Assembly (NCBI GenBank): GCA_014529385.2
Contig: CM043947.1
Location: 121,098,891 to 121,162,890 of the forward strand
Source: Adiantum capillus-veneris
Lineage: Eukaryota; Streptophyta; Polypodiopsida; Polypodiales; Pteridaceae
DNA length: 64,000 bases
Direction: 5' to 3'
Below are positions 31,150 to 44,485 of this stretch, piece after piece. Position 1 is the first letter of the stretch, and each line of letters begins with the position of its first letter. Made by a program: the position numbers and the translations under genes. The notes beneath the pieces were generated by a model. The model ran no database searches, was not told where the DNA came from, and saw only the letters and a list, made by a program, of their open reading frames with translations.

Positions 31150-33016
31150 ATGCCATGTGAAGGCTCCATCCCTTCTTCTCATTGCCGTCTATTCTATGTC
31201 CGTTCCGCTTAATATATCATGAATTTCTTGTTCAGCCACTCTCCATGGCATATTATACTATGTCATGAGAATGTTCCCATCCCTTCTTCTCATTGGCTTT
31301 CTTTTGGGTGTCCACTTTGTCTTATAGGTCATGGATCAATACAAGTACATCTCCGAGGTGTCTTTTGTTTTCTAGGCGGGTGCACCTTCAAGAAACTATT
31401 CATATAATGTGCGTTCAAAGGGTATAAAAAAAACCCCTTTACATACATGCTTAAGGTAATAAAATGACATTTTTTTCTTCAAAAACTTACGGGTTTTTCT
31501 TAAAATCAATTAAAAAACCCATTCTATTAATATAATCTTGTTAAAATTTAAAAGTTTAACAATTAAAAAACCCATTTATTTGAACTCACGGGGTAACTTA
31601 CATGTCTAAGAGGTGAAACCCTCCGAGTTTGTTTAAAACATAGAAAATGATACATATCTATGTTTCTATCCATTAAGACATTATGTGGATGCTTATTGTA
31701 TTTCTTTTCAAATCTTGAAGTCTTTTATGTTACTTTTAGCAAAGCCACACTTTTGGTGTGTACCTTTGTCACACATGAAAATTGTTATCATTTACAAATA
31801 CTACAACTTCCAAGGATTTCATTAATGTGATCACAAACACACGAACATGTTCATAACGTTGAGTGATCATTTTTAAAAAAATCATGTTAAATTGACCTTC
31901 CTATTAACCTGCAAAACTTACCCAAACCGGTAGTCTTGCTCAACTTTTCCATATTCTGGTAGGCCCATTGGTAAGTTTTTGCCATATCCAGTGGGCCCGC
32001 CACAAAAAAAATAGCCCGACGGTTTTTGTTGGGCTATCACGTCACCAAATCATTGGCTTAAATGTGATCACATGAAGTGTAATTATGTGAATATGATAAA
32101 AACACATGGTAATCACAAAAAAATTCACCCGATCACGTGATTATTAAATCAAGTCTACAAGACAAGGTGTGTGCACATGAAAGCAGGAATTGACTATCTA
32201 TACAGTAAGATTGATGGTTTTAATATGTTCCAATTGTGTTGTGAACCTTAGGAAACTTCCATCGATCGATGCTTATTTTGGGGTACTATTTCAATGTCGA
32301 GTACGATCTCTACTCGGTTAGGAAGGAATGTGTCTCCTCCAAGGAGCAAGATGATGTTTGGTGGTTTAAGACGTACAAAGGATACTCCATTATTGATGAC
32401 TAGGAGTACCTTCAAAGGTCCAAATTCTATGAGCTTATCTACCAAATTTACTTGCGTAAGCAACTTGCACACTTGGCACTGCCATACGAGGCTGCAATAA
32501 CTGGTACATGTAAAATGTTGGATTTGGTGCTTTGATTGCATTGTGTAAAAAAAACACTTTCGCTTTTTTCACTACTTTCATTGTTCTATCCAAGAGATAA
32601 TCAATCTTAGGATGGTAAAATGGTCCTTAATTTAGGGATGGAGAAACTCCAAGCCAATTGACAATTATGTGATGAAGCGAGTTGCATTAATTTTTCTTCT
32701 TAGATCATTTGTAGCACAACAGTGTCCCTCATTGAGTTTTTAACTTTGTCAATTATGTCGAGAGCTCAGCCATGGTCAGGAAAAATATCTTTAGATGTCT
32801 TGATACATTTATTAAGGTTTTCATGTTTATTGTGTTTATTAAGGTCTTCATGTTTATTGTAATTTTTCTAGCTATGTAAACAATAAAATTTTTGTCGAAA
32901 GACTTGAGTTCTCTGGATACAAATTATTATGTTTATACGGTAGTCATTGTTGTGTAAGCATGTCAACTTTATGCATTTGATCTTCACTTTTGTAATAGGG
33001 TCTATCACTATGTCGA

Positions 33017-33048
<32 letters not shown>

Positions 33049-34930
33049 GGGCGTATACACACTAAGAAGAGAGAAAACCATACACGTTGCTAAGGTGTAA
33101 GATAAATTGTAAAGTATCTCCATGTATTCTTACTAGACTTGAGCACCTTGGGCTTTGTGCAATATACGATTCTTCTAGCATGATTAAATATTGAGTTTGT
33201 AGCATATATTCACAAGGGTCTGCTCCCTTTGTGGTAGTTAATATACATGTTAGCTTTTTTATGCATTGATGTGAGCTTTAATACTACAATTATGGAAAAC
33301 ACTACTACCAATGTTATCATTAAGCCCGAATCCGATAAAATTGAGCCCACTCCTCCAAGGATTTTTAATTTTCAAGCAACAAAGAGAAGTGCTCATGTTG
33401 TGGGATCCTCTTCTGTTGATCCGGTGATATCCTCTGCATGTGTAAAAAGGCCCATCAAACATCATATGGGTATGCTATCGATGGTGCAAAATTGTGATTC
33501 TAATGCATGGGGGAGATTTTTGCTAGTGCCCTAAGCCCTTTTATGTCCAAGTCAACTTTGGAATTGATAAGTTTAGCTTAGAAACTCCCTATTTGGTACT
33601 TTGGACTCTCAAGTCAATTTCCGCTCTTGGAGATGATTTTTCATGATAATTTCACTCGAGCTTGATTATCTAAGCTTGTAGATGTTGTGGGGCACCTTTC
33701 CATGGCGTCGATGTAGCCTTCGGCCTTGTGGATGTCCTTTATGACGATCTGAAAGCATCTTTTAGTTGGGTGATGGTCCGGGGGATACTTTCTCGATGTT
33801 TGACCATATGTCTTCATTGTTGAAGGTATGTCAATGCTACTCATGAAGTTTGGTGGCAAACGGACGCTCCATCTGGCCGTGAGAGCCAAATGATGCTTTG
33901 CTTGTTCGAAGCCTAAATCGACGTTTTGATCCACTTTTTGTAGATTTATTATGGAGGAAGTTACATGGGCTTGTAGATAACCTTGAGAGCACCTACCAAT
34001 GAAGTTTCGTGCCGTTCAAATGGCTTGTTCAAGATTGGCTTCTGCAGGTCCCAAAAAGTTAGGGTTTCTATTTCTTGACCCAGACTCGTATGAAAGGGTT
34101 TAGGCATGGTCTTCTAGCCTAGGCTCAACCCCCAATCAAGTCTTGTAGCCGTTGAACATTATGATGTGCATCCATAGGGAGTGCATGATGTAAAGCTTGT
34201 GGAAGAATCAAATGAATGGTGAACGATAGAGTTTGTGAGATTTCATTTGCAAGAAGGGTGCTTGACGATGTATGCTAGGTATCAATAATTTGGCTATTGT
34301 TATAGTTATTATGTGCCACCAACTGCGACTCCACCAAGGCGTCCTTTGTATGATAACGATATGCCACTACATTTCCATTTGATTTCTAATTGTTCCGACA
34401 TTTTACATAGAGTATACAATGTCAGTTTATGAATTAAATCTTTTGTTGTTTACAAGTCCATTGGCATCGAATTTGGAGTTATTTGTTTTTAAAAAAGACA
34501 ATCAAAATGTTAAATTTAAGCGTTGCCTTTTGTGCTAGGTTTTTATATTTATGTAAATCATGCTTTCATAAATTGTAGCCATTATGTATACTTTTTTTAT
34601 CCTACTATGTGAGAATGGGACAAATTTTAGGCTTATGTATACATAGATGAGTGAGCAGAACTAAAGTTTTGGTATAGATTTCAAAGCTTCAATGGCATTG
34701 ATGGAACACTTTTCTTCTATGCACCAACACCTTGGTCACAAAGTTTAGATGTGGTTCAATTGTCTATGCACTTTTCATTGTCATGGAAAGCTAATGTTGT
34801 ATTACAATTGATTAAATGATTTTAAATAATACAATAGACAATGGAAAATCGTATTACCACTTAGAAACATCGTGATGCCAACTTCATAACGAAGCATTCA
34901 TGCATAGAGATTACTTGCACGTCACTTTAG
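31150..34930. other. Non-coding body between Helitron helicase and Helitron end, copy 2
   Basis: AT-rich sequence without a supported gene. A 9-bp RNA-type stem (TAGCCCGAC with GTTGGGCTA, 32012-32036) and unrecognised frames at 32248-32541 (minus), 33247-33534 (plus) and 33641-33934 (minus) are noted only. Sequence near 34450-34800 resembles 58940-59330 in the third Helitron, so this stretch belongs to the Helitron. The equivalent in copy 3 is 46316-50100. Confidence 0.5.
33017..33051. repeat. (AG)n plus poly-G, copy 2
   Basis: The G run is 14 nt here and 20 nt in copy 3 (48204-48223). Confidence 0.95.
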
Positions 34931-34931
34931 A

Positions 34932-34950
34932 GGGGGGGGGGGGGGGGGGG
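34932..34950. repeat. Poly-G tract, copy 2, 19 nt
   Basis: 17 nt in copy 3 at 50104-50120, where a following AGGGGG block is also lost. Confidence 0.95.
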
Positions 34951-34996
34951 AGGGGGATATACCAAGATTGTGGCATACTTCTTCTTGATTGCAACA

Positions 34997-35017
34997 GTGT
35001 GCGGGTCACACACTAGT
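34997..35017 (+). other. Candidate Helitron 3' terminus, copy 2
   Basis: GTGTG, loop CGGGT, CACAC, then A and CTAG followed by T. Plant Helitrons end in a short hairpin, then CTRR, before a T target base. The hairpin here is shorter and closer to the end than usual. The related element ends the same way at 59435-59439. Confidence 0.6.
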
Positions 35018-35026
35018 ATATATCTT

Positions 35027-35031
<5 letters not shown>

Positions 35032-35090
<59 letters not shown>
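35032..35090. repeat. (GA)n microsatellite, copy 2
   Basis: The equivalent in copy 3 is 50195-50254, with almost the same length. Confidence 0.97.
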
Positions 35091-35096
<6 letters not shown>

Positions 35097-35300
35097 TTCA
35101 TTCAAGGACTCAAAGATCATATATACTCTTTATAATGCAGCTTAAATTTTTGGAGAAAGCAGAAGCTATCCACGTGTCAAAATTTCCAACCTTGCAGAAA
35201 TTGCACATCCTCTTCGATCGTCCGGTCTTCTTTTTTTTATTATTTAACTCCATAGTCCAATGTTTGCAGCAATCTCGTCGCTTGTGTACTCGTCGCTCGT

Positions 35301-35302
<2 letters not shown>

Positions 35303-35366
<64 letters not shown>
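35303..35366. repeat. (AG)n microsatellite, copy 2, 64 bp
   Basis: 52 bp in copy 3 (50467-50518). Confidence 0.97.
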
Positions 35367-35370
<4 letters not shown>

Positions 35371-35472
35371 CGTGTCAACTCTTGGCTGCATGGGCACAAG
35401 ACTGCAAGTTGTGTGTGTTGAAGAGAGAGAGAGAAAGAGACGTACAACTAGTCCAAAGGCTCTGAGCATGTG

Positions 35473-35474
<2 letters not shown>

Positions 35475-35506
<32 letters not shown>
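35475..35506. repeat. (AG)n microsatellite, copy 2, 32 bp
   Basis: 50 bp in copy 3 (50627-50676). Confidence 0.97.
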
Positions 35507-35508
<2 letters not shown>

Positions 35509-35762
35509 CTTAGAAGATAGTGTAGACGTATGATAGTTGGAAGTGCTACAGTAGCCGCTTGCTTCCGTGCAGCCTCTTCGGGTGTGGGTGTGTGCATTAC
35601 AAATGGTACGAGCGACACAATTTACGTAGGTGACTCCAAGGTGAGGGTTCAGATACAACATACAAAAATATATATGGTAAGTACTTTCCACTGGAGACCT
35701 CCAGGTTTACAATTTACAAATCGAGAACGTAAAGCTTGGGGAAGAAGGGGTTAGCATCGAAG

Positions 35763-35764
<2 letters not shown>

Positions 35765-35833
<69 letters not shown>
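35765..35833. repeat. (AG)n microsatellite at the LINE 3' end, copy 2
   Basis: On the minus strand it follows AATAAAATCTAT directly after the LINE stop codon region, so it may be the LINE's own 3' repeat tail. It is 81 bp in copy 3 (50937-51017). Confidence 0.95.
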
Positions 35834-35837
<4 letters not shown>

Positions 35838-35869
35838 TTTTATTATCGTCCTCGGAGGTCAAATATGAC

Positions 35870-38428
35870 CTATGGGACCAAAGTTACATGTGATGTAGTA
35901 TGTGTATGGCTGATGAGTGACTCTCGATGCTCCAAAATTGTAGTGATGAGAGTCGCAATGGAGAGCCCACACTTTGGCTGGGAGAGGAAAGTGTGTAGGT
36001 CTAAGTTATGGCTGAAAATGTGAGAGAAGCAAGTTCGGATGTGATCAAAAGATGAGCACTCTAGTAGTGTGTGGTACTCAGACTCTCGAACTTGCAGTGA
36101 GCATAATGTGCACAATCGATTTGACTCTTCTCCATTGCCCCAACGCCCTATCTCGCATCGAAGGAAATGGGAGCTAAGCCGAATTGCTGCGATAGTGCGT
36201 ATCGCAGACAAGGGAATAGGCTCAAGCATGTAAGTGTGAGTACGGTTTCCTCTCTCAGCGAAGAACATGGTTTTGTAGTTGGGGGCAATATAGGTGGTGT
36301 AATGTATGAAGCGTGACCCACCGGATTTCTCCCAAGCCGTAATACATTGGCGTTGTAGAAAAGCTTCATTCACTTGAGAGTCAATTGAAGCATCATGTAG
36401 CAAGTGTAATGCATCCCATCTCCCAAACCACTTCTTTATGTCTTGCATCCATCCCGTGCTCAAGATCTTGCTTTTATGCGTCTTTTGAAATTTTTTGCTT
36501 GCTTCCCATGCAATTGTAGGAAGTCGATGTGAGGGGTTTTGACGCATCTTTATCATGTACTCCACAACCCTTTCCATACCCATAACCTCAATTGGAAGAG
36601 ATCCCGACTCAAGAAGTAGGAGCATATATGGTGTTTGTGTCTTAACTTGGAGAAAGTTTGTAAGAAAACACTTTTGGACATTCTCAAACTCTTTCCAAGT
36701 AGACTTTGAGATGCTCCCGCCCCACACTTCAACTCCATAAAGAAGAACCGGTGTCACCAATGCATCAAAAAGATACTTCTTGAGAACCCAACACTTGATG
36801 TTTCCCGCATTACACATGTTCTCAAATGCATAATATGCTCTCTTTCCCGCTTCCAAACGACGCATAGCACATTCATGCCATTTGTGATTGGATGGAACCT
36901 CAAGGCCAAGGTACTTAAAGCTCTCAACAACTTCAAGTGTCTCGTTGTTGTACACAATGCATGGCTTCTCCTTATGGTTGGTTTTCACAAGCATAACCTT
37001 TGTTTTGGATTCATTTACAATCAGCCCACTATGCAAGCAAAAGTTCTCAAGCACAACCATAAGCTTTTGTGTATCTTCTAAAGTGTGTGCTAGAAGCACT
37101 ACATCATCCGCATACAACAAAAGCATGATTACCGCATTGCAAATAGTGACCTCTTCAATGCCTTCTTCTGGCATAAAGTCAAGTACCATTTGTTCCAATT
37201 GATCGATGCATAGACCAAAGAGAGTTGGTGACAATGGACATCCTTGTTTAACCCCAATAGTGCTTACAAAAATTTCTGAAATTTCTCTTCCCATGCGCAA
37301 TTGACAAATCACCTTCTCATAGATTCGAGAAATCGCAAGCATAAACTCACTTGGCACTTGGAGTTCTTCCATCCTTCTCCACAAATTGTTACGTGGAATC
37401 ATATCAAAGGCTTTCTTAAAGTCCACAAAACAACAATACAATCGCTTGCCTTTCAACCGACTTTCCTCCACGAGAACACGAAGAGTGACAAGATGATCAA
37501 TGGTGCTATGGCATCGACGAAAACCCGCTTGTCCCTTTGCACGCTTGTCATTCTCTTCAGCCCAATCACTCAATTTCATGTCCATTATGCACCCAAACAA
37601 CTTTGCCATAAGAGACCCAATCATTATAGTCCGGTAGTTGCTTACATTCTTTACATCCCCTCCTTTATGCAAAGGCTTAACCCAATTAGTACTCCAATCA
37701 TAAAGCATACCATGTTGAAGTGCAAGGTTGAACATATCACACATCCACTCATGGGTAAAATCTCCCGTCCATTTGATCATCTCCGGCTTGATACCTTGAA
37801 GATCTCCCGCTTTGCGAGTGGCCAACTTTTCAAGCCCACCGCATACTTCCTCAATAGTAAAAAAAGACGGCATACATGGGAGTGAACCATAAAATGGCAT
37901 TTTTTCAGTATTTGCTTGCTCATATAATTGCCTACAATGTGTGTACATATCCACTAGACTCAAGTTACCAAAATTCTCAACCCGCTTGTCTCTCAAGTTT
38001 CTCCAAAATCTTCCACATGCATGTGCCTTTTTTTGGACTTGAAATTCTTGTTGCTTTACTTCCCATCTTCTTCTCTTCTTTTGAATCAATGCCTTGTATG
38101 TATGCAAATGAATTTGATAGTTGTCTTTGTCCATAGTTGCATCAAGCTTTATCAAGGACTTTCGAGCATCTTGACATTCTTTATCAAACCACCTTTTGTG
38201 TGATCTATCTTTGTTGATACCATGGAGATGTTTTATGGCAAAGCATTCTTCCGCACAAGAACAAATAGCTTTCTTGAAAGCTTTCCATTTAGTTTCTAAT
38301 GGTGCATCACATTGAAGCTTTGTCATAAAGAAGAAGAAGAAGAAGAAGAAGAAGAAGAAGAAGAAGAAGAAGAGAATTTTAATGCCATAGGAAACTATCC
38401 TGAGAGACCTTAAAGATCTATCCGACAA
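35870..38428 (-). CDS. LINE (non-LTR) reverse transcriptase, 5'-truncated, copy 2
   Basis: An 852-codon open frame encoding the reverse transcriptase half of a LINE ORF2, which copies element RNA at a nicked target. The first 35 residues come from the neighbouring SINE-like repeat and its (TTC)n tail (a Phe run). True LINE sequence starts at Met, minus-strand position 38326. Motifs in order: KRWFDKECQDARKSL (spacer after endonuclease), AGFRRCHSTIDHL, FVDFKKAFD, IGVKQGCPLSPTLFGL, LLLYADDVVLLAH (catalytic Y-A-D-D) and the thumb. The C-terminal zinc finger is C-X2-C-X9-H-X4-C within LCTLC...EYHTLLEC. The upstream apurinic endonuclease domain is missing, so the copy is not autonomous. The element spans about 35834-38327. 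The open frame over 2.5 kb implies recent insertion. Confidence 0.92.
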   Translation of the reverse strand: MSDRSLRSLRIVSYGIKILFFFFFFFFFFFFFFFMTKLQCDAPLETKWKAFKKAICSCAEECFAIKHLHGINKDRSHKRWFDKECQDARKSLIKLDATMDKDNYQIHLHTYKALIQKKRRRWEVKQQEFQVQKKAHACGRFWRNLRDKRVENFGNLSLVDMYTHCRQLYEQANTEKMPFYGSLPCMPSFFTIEEVCGGLEKLATRKAGDLQGIKPEMIKWTGDFTHEWMCDMFNLALQHGMLYDWSTNWVKPLHKGGDVKNVSNYRTIMIGSLMAKLFGCIMDMKLSDWAEENDKRAKGQAGFRRCHSTIDHLVTLRVLVEESRLKGKRLYCCFVDFKKAFDMIPRNNLWRRMEELQVPSEFMLAISRIYEKVICQLRMGREISEIFVSTIGVKQGCPLSPTLFGLCIDQLEQMVLDFMPEEGIEEVTICNAVIMLLLYADDVVLLAHTLEDTQKLMVVLENFCLHSGLIVNESKTKVMLVKTNHKEKPCIVYNNETLEVVESFKYLGLEVPSNHKWHECAMRRLEAGKRAYYAFENMCNAGNIKCWVLKKYLFDALVTPVLLYGVEVWGGSISKSTWKEFENVQKCFLTNFLQVKTQTPYMLLLLESGSLPIEVMGMERVVEYMIKMRQNPSHRLPTIAWEASKKFQKTHKSKILSTGWMQDIKKWFGRWDALHLLHDASIDSQVNEAFLQRQCITAWEKSGGSRFIHYTTYIAPNYKTMFFAERGNRTHTYMLEPIPLSAIRTIAAIRLSSHFLRCEIGRWGNGEESNRLCTLCSLQVRESEYHTLLECSSFDHIRTCFSHIFSHNLDLHTFLSQPKCGLSIATLITTILEHRESLISHTHTTSHVTLVP

Positions 38429-38447
38429 GGAGAGTTGAACTCAAGAC
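38327..38447 (-). repeat. SINE-like repeat, copy 2
   Basis: Same as at 23156. The (TTC)n tail is longer (38328-38373), and the B-box match is at 38432-38440. Confidence 0.45.
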
Positions 38448-38814
38448 TTGTTACGAGAGAGAGAGACTGACAATGGATGCCCGTAGTGCATAGAAGACAA
38501 TGAGAGGGAGAGAGAGAGAGATCTATAAGGAGTCTGTGCTTGGAAAAAAAATTCTCCAACAACTTGAAAGCTACAAATAAGAAATTTATAGGTAAATTGA
38601 CTATTTTGAAAGGTTTTTACACTAATTTTTTGGAAAATTTTGTAGTTTTTTCACCCTTAAATATAAAATTTAGCACTAAATCTCAAAATCTGTATGTGGG
38701 AGCCTATGCATTTTTTGGGAGTATGAGAGAAGGAGAGAGAGAGAGAAGGCAAGAGCAATTATGTTGCCAGAGAGGGAGAGAGGCAAAGAGAACCTGAGCA
38801 GTAGTGCTCTCACC

Positions 38815-38827
38815 AGAGAGAGAGAGA
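38815..38827. repeat. (GA)n microsatellite, copy 2, about 13 bp
   Basis: Strongly contracted, or unexpanded, relative to 66 bp in copy 1. Confidence 0.9.
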
Positions 38828-39290
38828 AGCAAAAATCTCCCGCCAAGATCATGCTCCCATAGGCAGTAGAGAGAAAGGTTCAAAGTTGCATTCAACAACA
38901 AGGTGGCGTCCGACCATAGCAGTGAGGGGACAGGTGATTCACACAAGCATCAAGGGAGGCAAAACTTTCCCACCAAGATCATGCTTCCATAGGCAATACA
39001 AAAAAAAAGGTTCAACGTTGCGTTCAACAACAAGCGATGGCTCGCTGAGGCCGACCATAGCGGTGAAAGGACGCTTTGCAGTCGGACATCGAGGTGATTC
39101 ACATAAGCGTGGAGGGAGGCAAAAATCTCCTGTGAAGACCATGCTCCCATAGGCAATAGAGAGAAAGGTTCAAAGTTGCATTCAACGACAAGCGATGGTT
39201 CGTTGCGACCATAGCAGTGATGGGACGACTTGGTTTTAAATTTGGACATCAGGGCAATTTGCACAAGTTTTCACGTCGCAAGGTGAGCAA
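38828..39290. repeat. Diverged ~150-bp tandem units, copy 2
   Basis: Equivalent to 23697-24160, with only a few base changes. Confidence 0.8.
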
Positions 39291-39309
39291 CTGTTTGTTG
39301 TGGGGAGAA

Positions 39310-40715
<1,406 letters not shown>

Positions 40716-40925
40716 ATACACAAATAAAACATTGCTACTTGAAGGAAAAATTCCTTAAGAAAGGAAGATGCATGTCAAATCATATCAGTAGTCCGTTAAA
40801 CCCCTTTCGAAGGCATCCTTTTAACTTTAGGGTTGGATATTTCTATATATAAAAATTGGATAGATCAATCCTTAATCAAATATTTATCTTGTGAAGTTTG
40901 TAGGTCCGACCCTTTGCTTTAGCTT

Positions 40926-41232
40926 TCATTGCATCCTTCTTCTTTTCTTTAGAGGCTTCTTGCATAGGCACTTTGGGGATAGGCATCTGTTGCGGGGAAG
41001 GTGATCTAGAAGGCACTGTTTCATTTTTGCCCCCACTCCTCGTCGCTCATTTTGAAGGCCCTTCATCCCCATTCTCACGCCTACGTTTCTCTTCGACAAC
41101 GGCCTCGTTAGCTTGACATTTGGCAATGTATGCATGCACTGACAAAGAGTCCACAGGGTCATTCCAACCTCTTTCTAGCCGAATACAATCTCCAGCTTCA
41201 TACAAAACCTCTTTAGTCATTTTACCCTTCAT
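40926..41232 (-). pseudogene. Gag-like remnant, copy 3
   Basis: Identical in reading to 25802-26108, including the frame-shifting extra C that is absent from copy 1. It lies 33 bp after the second duplication join. Confidence 0.5.
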
Positions 41233-42005
41233 AGAAGATTCTATTGCACATGGCCATAGTGCTCCAATCCCTTAAGATTCCTCTTCTCCAGCCTTTAATG
41301 ATCCCTTTTGGTTAATAGGCTCCACCTTTAGCCCATAGGCGACAGCCTCAACCATTGAAATGGCATGGCTAGTAGCCATGTCCTCAACGAGGGTTCCCAA
41401 TCAACGAGCAAAGAAAACCGAGCGAAGCCAATTTTTGAGCAAATATGAGTAACACCCTTGACAAATTGCTGCACGTGGAAGCTATATTGAAGAAAATAAT
41501 TATGTCATGATGGATTCGACCTCCCAACATCTGAACACAAAATGGTCGTACATCTAAAATTACCACAAAGTAGCTAAGGCTTCAAAATCTTAAATCTCCT
41601 TACATGTTGAGGCCCTAACAAAATCCCAAGTCACAAGAGATCTAAAAAGTGGTTAATTACAGATGTGTCATCATAGATAACTAAGGTTTTCCACCCTCTC
41701 ATCTAAAATCCCTTTCCTCATCAACCGAAGCTTGGTTGCTCTTGAAATTCTTTCCTTGCATTAAATGGGCAACAAAAGCATTGCATGTTAGGACCTTACA
41801 GATGTCAAAAGTGCAACGGCTTTAGGGGTTGACATGATGGACCTTCTTTTAAAGCAGATTGGCAGGTTCTTTTTTGCTACAACATGTAGGCCAAGTGCAT
41901 TTTCTTGCGGGTTGGGGACAACATTCCATGTAAAGGGAGCCTTGCTGAGGACAGAATATCCTTTAACTCTTTTGGCTTGCAAATTGCAATAGTAAAGTAC
42001 CTTTG

Positions 42006-42108
<103 letters not shown>

Positions 42109-42698
42109 GAATGTGTATGTGTTTTTTTCTTCTTTGTGAAAGTGAGACATTGGGAGAGACCAACTGAATATTGAACAAGCATGCGTGTATGAGCTCTTAT
42201 AATTTCTTGCTGGATTTTTCTATGGATCGCATAGATAAGCCATCCCAAGAGTATTGTTTCCTTTCTACTTATAAGGTAACTCCAAGGTAACAAAGAAAGG
42301 AGACTATGAAGCTGTATGGTTTACTCTAGTATCGAGTCTTCCATCCTTTTCAATATTCTGATATTCTGACTAGCATGAACCAATTGCTCTCTCTATGTCA
42401 AAATTCTCAGCATGAACCGGTGCACCACTGAAGGGATTGTCGAGGCCTTGAGGAAGGCTGGTATTTCTCACTTTATCTACATTGATCTCCTTGGACACAA
42501 TGGGATCATGACAAATGGGATTTTCTCTAATTTCCTAGGTATGCTTCTCGAGATGAGCCCTATTGACAAAAAGAAAAGGATGAGCAATGGATAGCTGTGT
42601 GTCTAGTAGGCAATACTGTTCGGGAAAAATAATTTTTCCAAACATACAAAGATCCTTGAATTTTCAAAGAGGAAATTTTAGAAAATTATATCATTTGG

Positions 42699-42699
<1 letters not shown>

Positions 42700-42749
<50 letters not shown>
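42700..42749. repeat. Poly-C tract, copy 3, 50 nt
   Basis: It more than doubled relative to copy 2, and adjacent sequence up to the palindrome is deleted. Confidence 0.95.
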
Positions 42750-42752
<3 letters not shown>

Positions 42753-43832
42753 CATTCCGCGCCGGCGCGGACTGGTTGCAACATGCATAGAGCATGGAAC
42801 AACTTTGCATACGGTGAATCGAGAGCGGAGAGAGCTCACAAACATGGCACGTCGGGAGGAGGGCGAGCTGACGGAAGAGGGCATGAAGTACTACATGCTC
42901 GCAAGGCAATCATGCAAGTCGGTTTGTGCTCGAAGGGGATGTTGCTCAGGGTAGTCAAGCACGTGCTATTCACAAGCCGTCCACTTAGCGTGGTAGCAGC
43001 CGGTTTCGAGCATAGAAGGATGCGTCTCCTTGTTTCCAGCACTAGATGATGCGTGAAGGGAAAGTAAAAAAGCAATTGCAGGTAGCAAAGAGAATTGATA
43101 CTGCATGCACATCGTCATATTCAACCATAGTGGTTGTTGTGCCAACCATAGACTCGTCACCTCCTTCCTCATAACATCGAACTGGTTCCCCTTCAGCTGA
43201 TTGTAAAGCACTGTTGACCCCATCATCCATTCATTTGGTAGCCTGCGTTCTCCAGTAACTCCTGAGACTTCAGATTTATCAGCGATTTATCCTTCTTGCT
43301 CAATACGATACAGAGCAAGTAGTAAGATTTCTACAATATTGGTATTTATGGGAAACAAAGAGTTCTAATTCGGTTGAGCAACATTTACATGAAGTATTAG
43401 GACTGAACCTTAGAAGACAATTGACTGTGCAGGGGCTAAGTGTACAACAGTTGTATCGTATCACTACAATGTACTGAGATGACAAATATGGGACGTAGAG
43501 TGTATCTTTGGAGGTAGTGCATAGCCTCCGTGCCTTGGATTGTGTCTTCGCAGATTGCTATCTTTCATCGCCAACCTCTCTGGAAAAAAAGCTGCACCTT
43601 TTCCCTTTCTCCTGCAAGCGAGTCTTCTATCCGCCACTTGTCACAAGGAGCACGTCTAGCTATACAGTCTACATGGATATGGAGGCATTTGCAGACCAAT
43701 CTTTGCAATTGATGAGCCATGAAAGTAGCCACCTGGCCTCCTTCTATGTCGATGTATAACTACTGGGCATCGCTTATATCCAGCTGCACGTCCCCCCTTC
43801 CTTTTTCTCTCTACCCTTGTGAAACATGTCGA

Positions 43833-43860
43833 AACCAGTCCGCGCCGGCACGGACTGGTT
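43833..43860. repeat. 28-bp palindrome, second instance, copy 3
   Basis: Arms AACCAGTCCG and CGGACTGGTT are intact. The first instance in this copy (42750-42777) has lost the outer left arm to the poly-C expansion. Confidence 0.88.
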
Positions 43861-44058
43861 CCAACATGCATCCAGCCAGGTAAAACTCTTGGGCACGTGT
43901 GTAGGCTCAACAGTTCTGGGTCTCTTGAAAGCCATTTATAGAGTGAAGCGGTTGGAGTGCAGGATCGGAATGGTTTTGACTTGCCTCCCCTACTCCTCAT
44001 GGGCTGCACCAACCAGATAAATCTCTCGCACAACAGCAAACGACTGTCGGCTACAAGG

Positions 44059-44060
<2 letters not shown>

Positions 44061-44134
<74 letters not shown>
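44061..44134. repeat. (TC)n microsatellite, copy 3
   Basis: Equivalent to 28907-28970. Confidence 0.97.
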
Positions 44135-44136
<2 letters not shown>

Positions 44137-44342
44137 GCACAGGCATGTGCATGCTTAGACATAGTTCTGGGGTTCTTAGAAGAGTGAAGCGCATCTAGGT
44201 GTGGTTTACCTGCAGGGCAATTGCAACACTAGCCACAAAATAGGGTATGAGAGAAGGAAAGAGAGAAGAAGAAGAAGGGAATTTTAACGTTGTAGGAAAC
44301 TATACCAAGGTCAAACCTTAAAAGATCTATCTAACAGGGTCA

Positions 44343-44366
44343 TGTGTGTGTGTGTGTGTGTGCGTA

Positions 44367-44405
<39 letters not shown>
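44343..44405. repeat. (TG)n(GA)n microsatellite, copy 3
   Basis: Equivalent to 29179-29239. Confidence 0.97.
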
Positions 44406-44408
<3 letters not shown>

Positions 44409-44485
44409 GTTGGCTAGTTTGTGCATGCATTGACTCCACAGAGATCACCAATGAGCAAGCGCTCTCAGTCTGTTTGTGTGTGTGT

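Larger units (their letters stand above)
42201..44336. other. Unassigned part of the unit, copy 3
   Basis: Equivalent to 27035-29170. It carries the poly-C tract and the palindromes. No supported gene. Confidence 0.4.

Noticed and set aside
32012-32036. Hairpin TAGCCCGAC/GTTGGGCTA considered as a terminator or microRNA precursor
   Set aside because: Nine base pairs with one wobble is too short for a microRNA stem, and plant genes do not use such terminators.
42678-42909. Glycine- or proline-rich frames at the poly-C tract
   Set aside because: They are homopolymer artefacts that do not exist in the shorter tract of copy 2.
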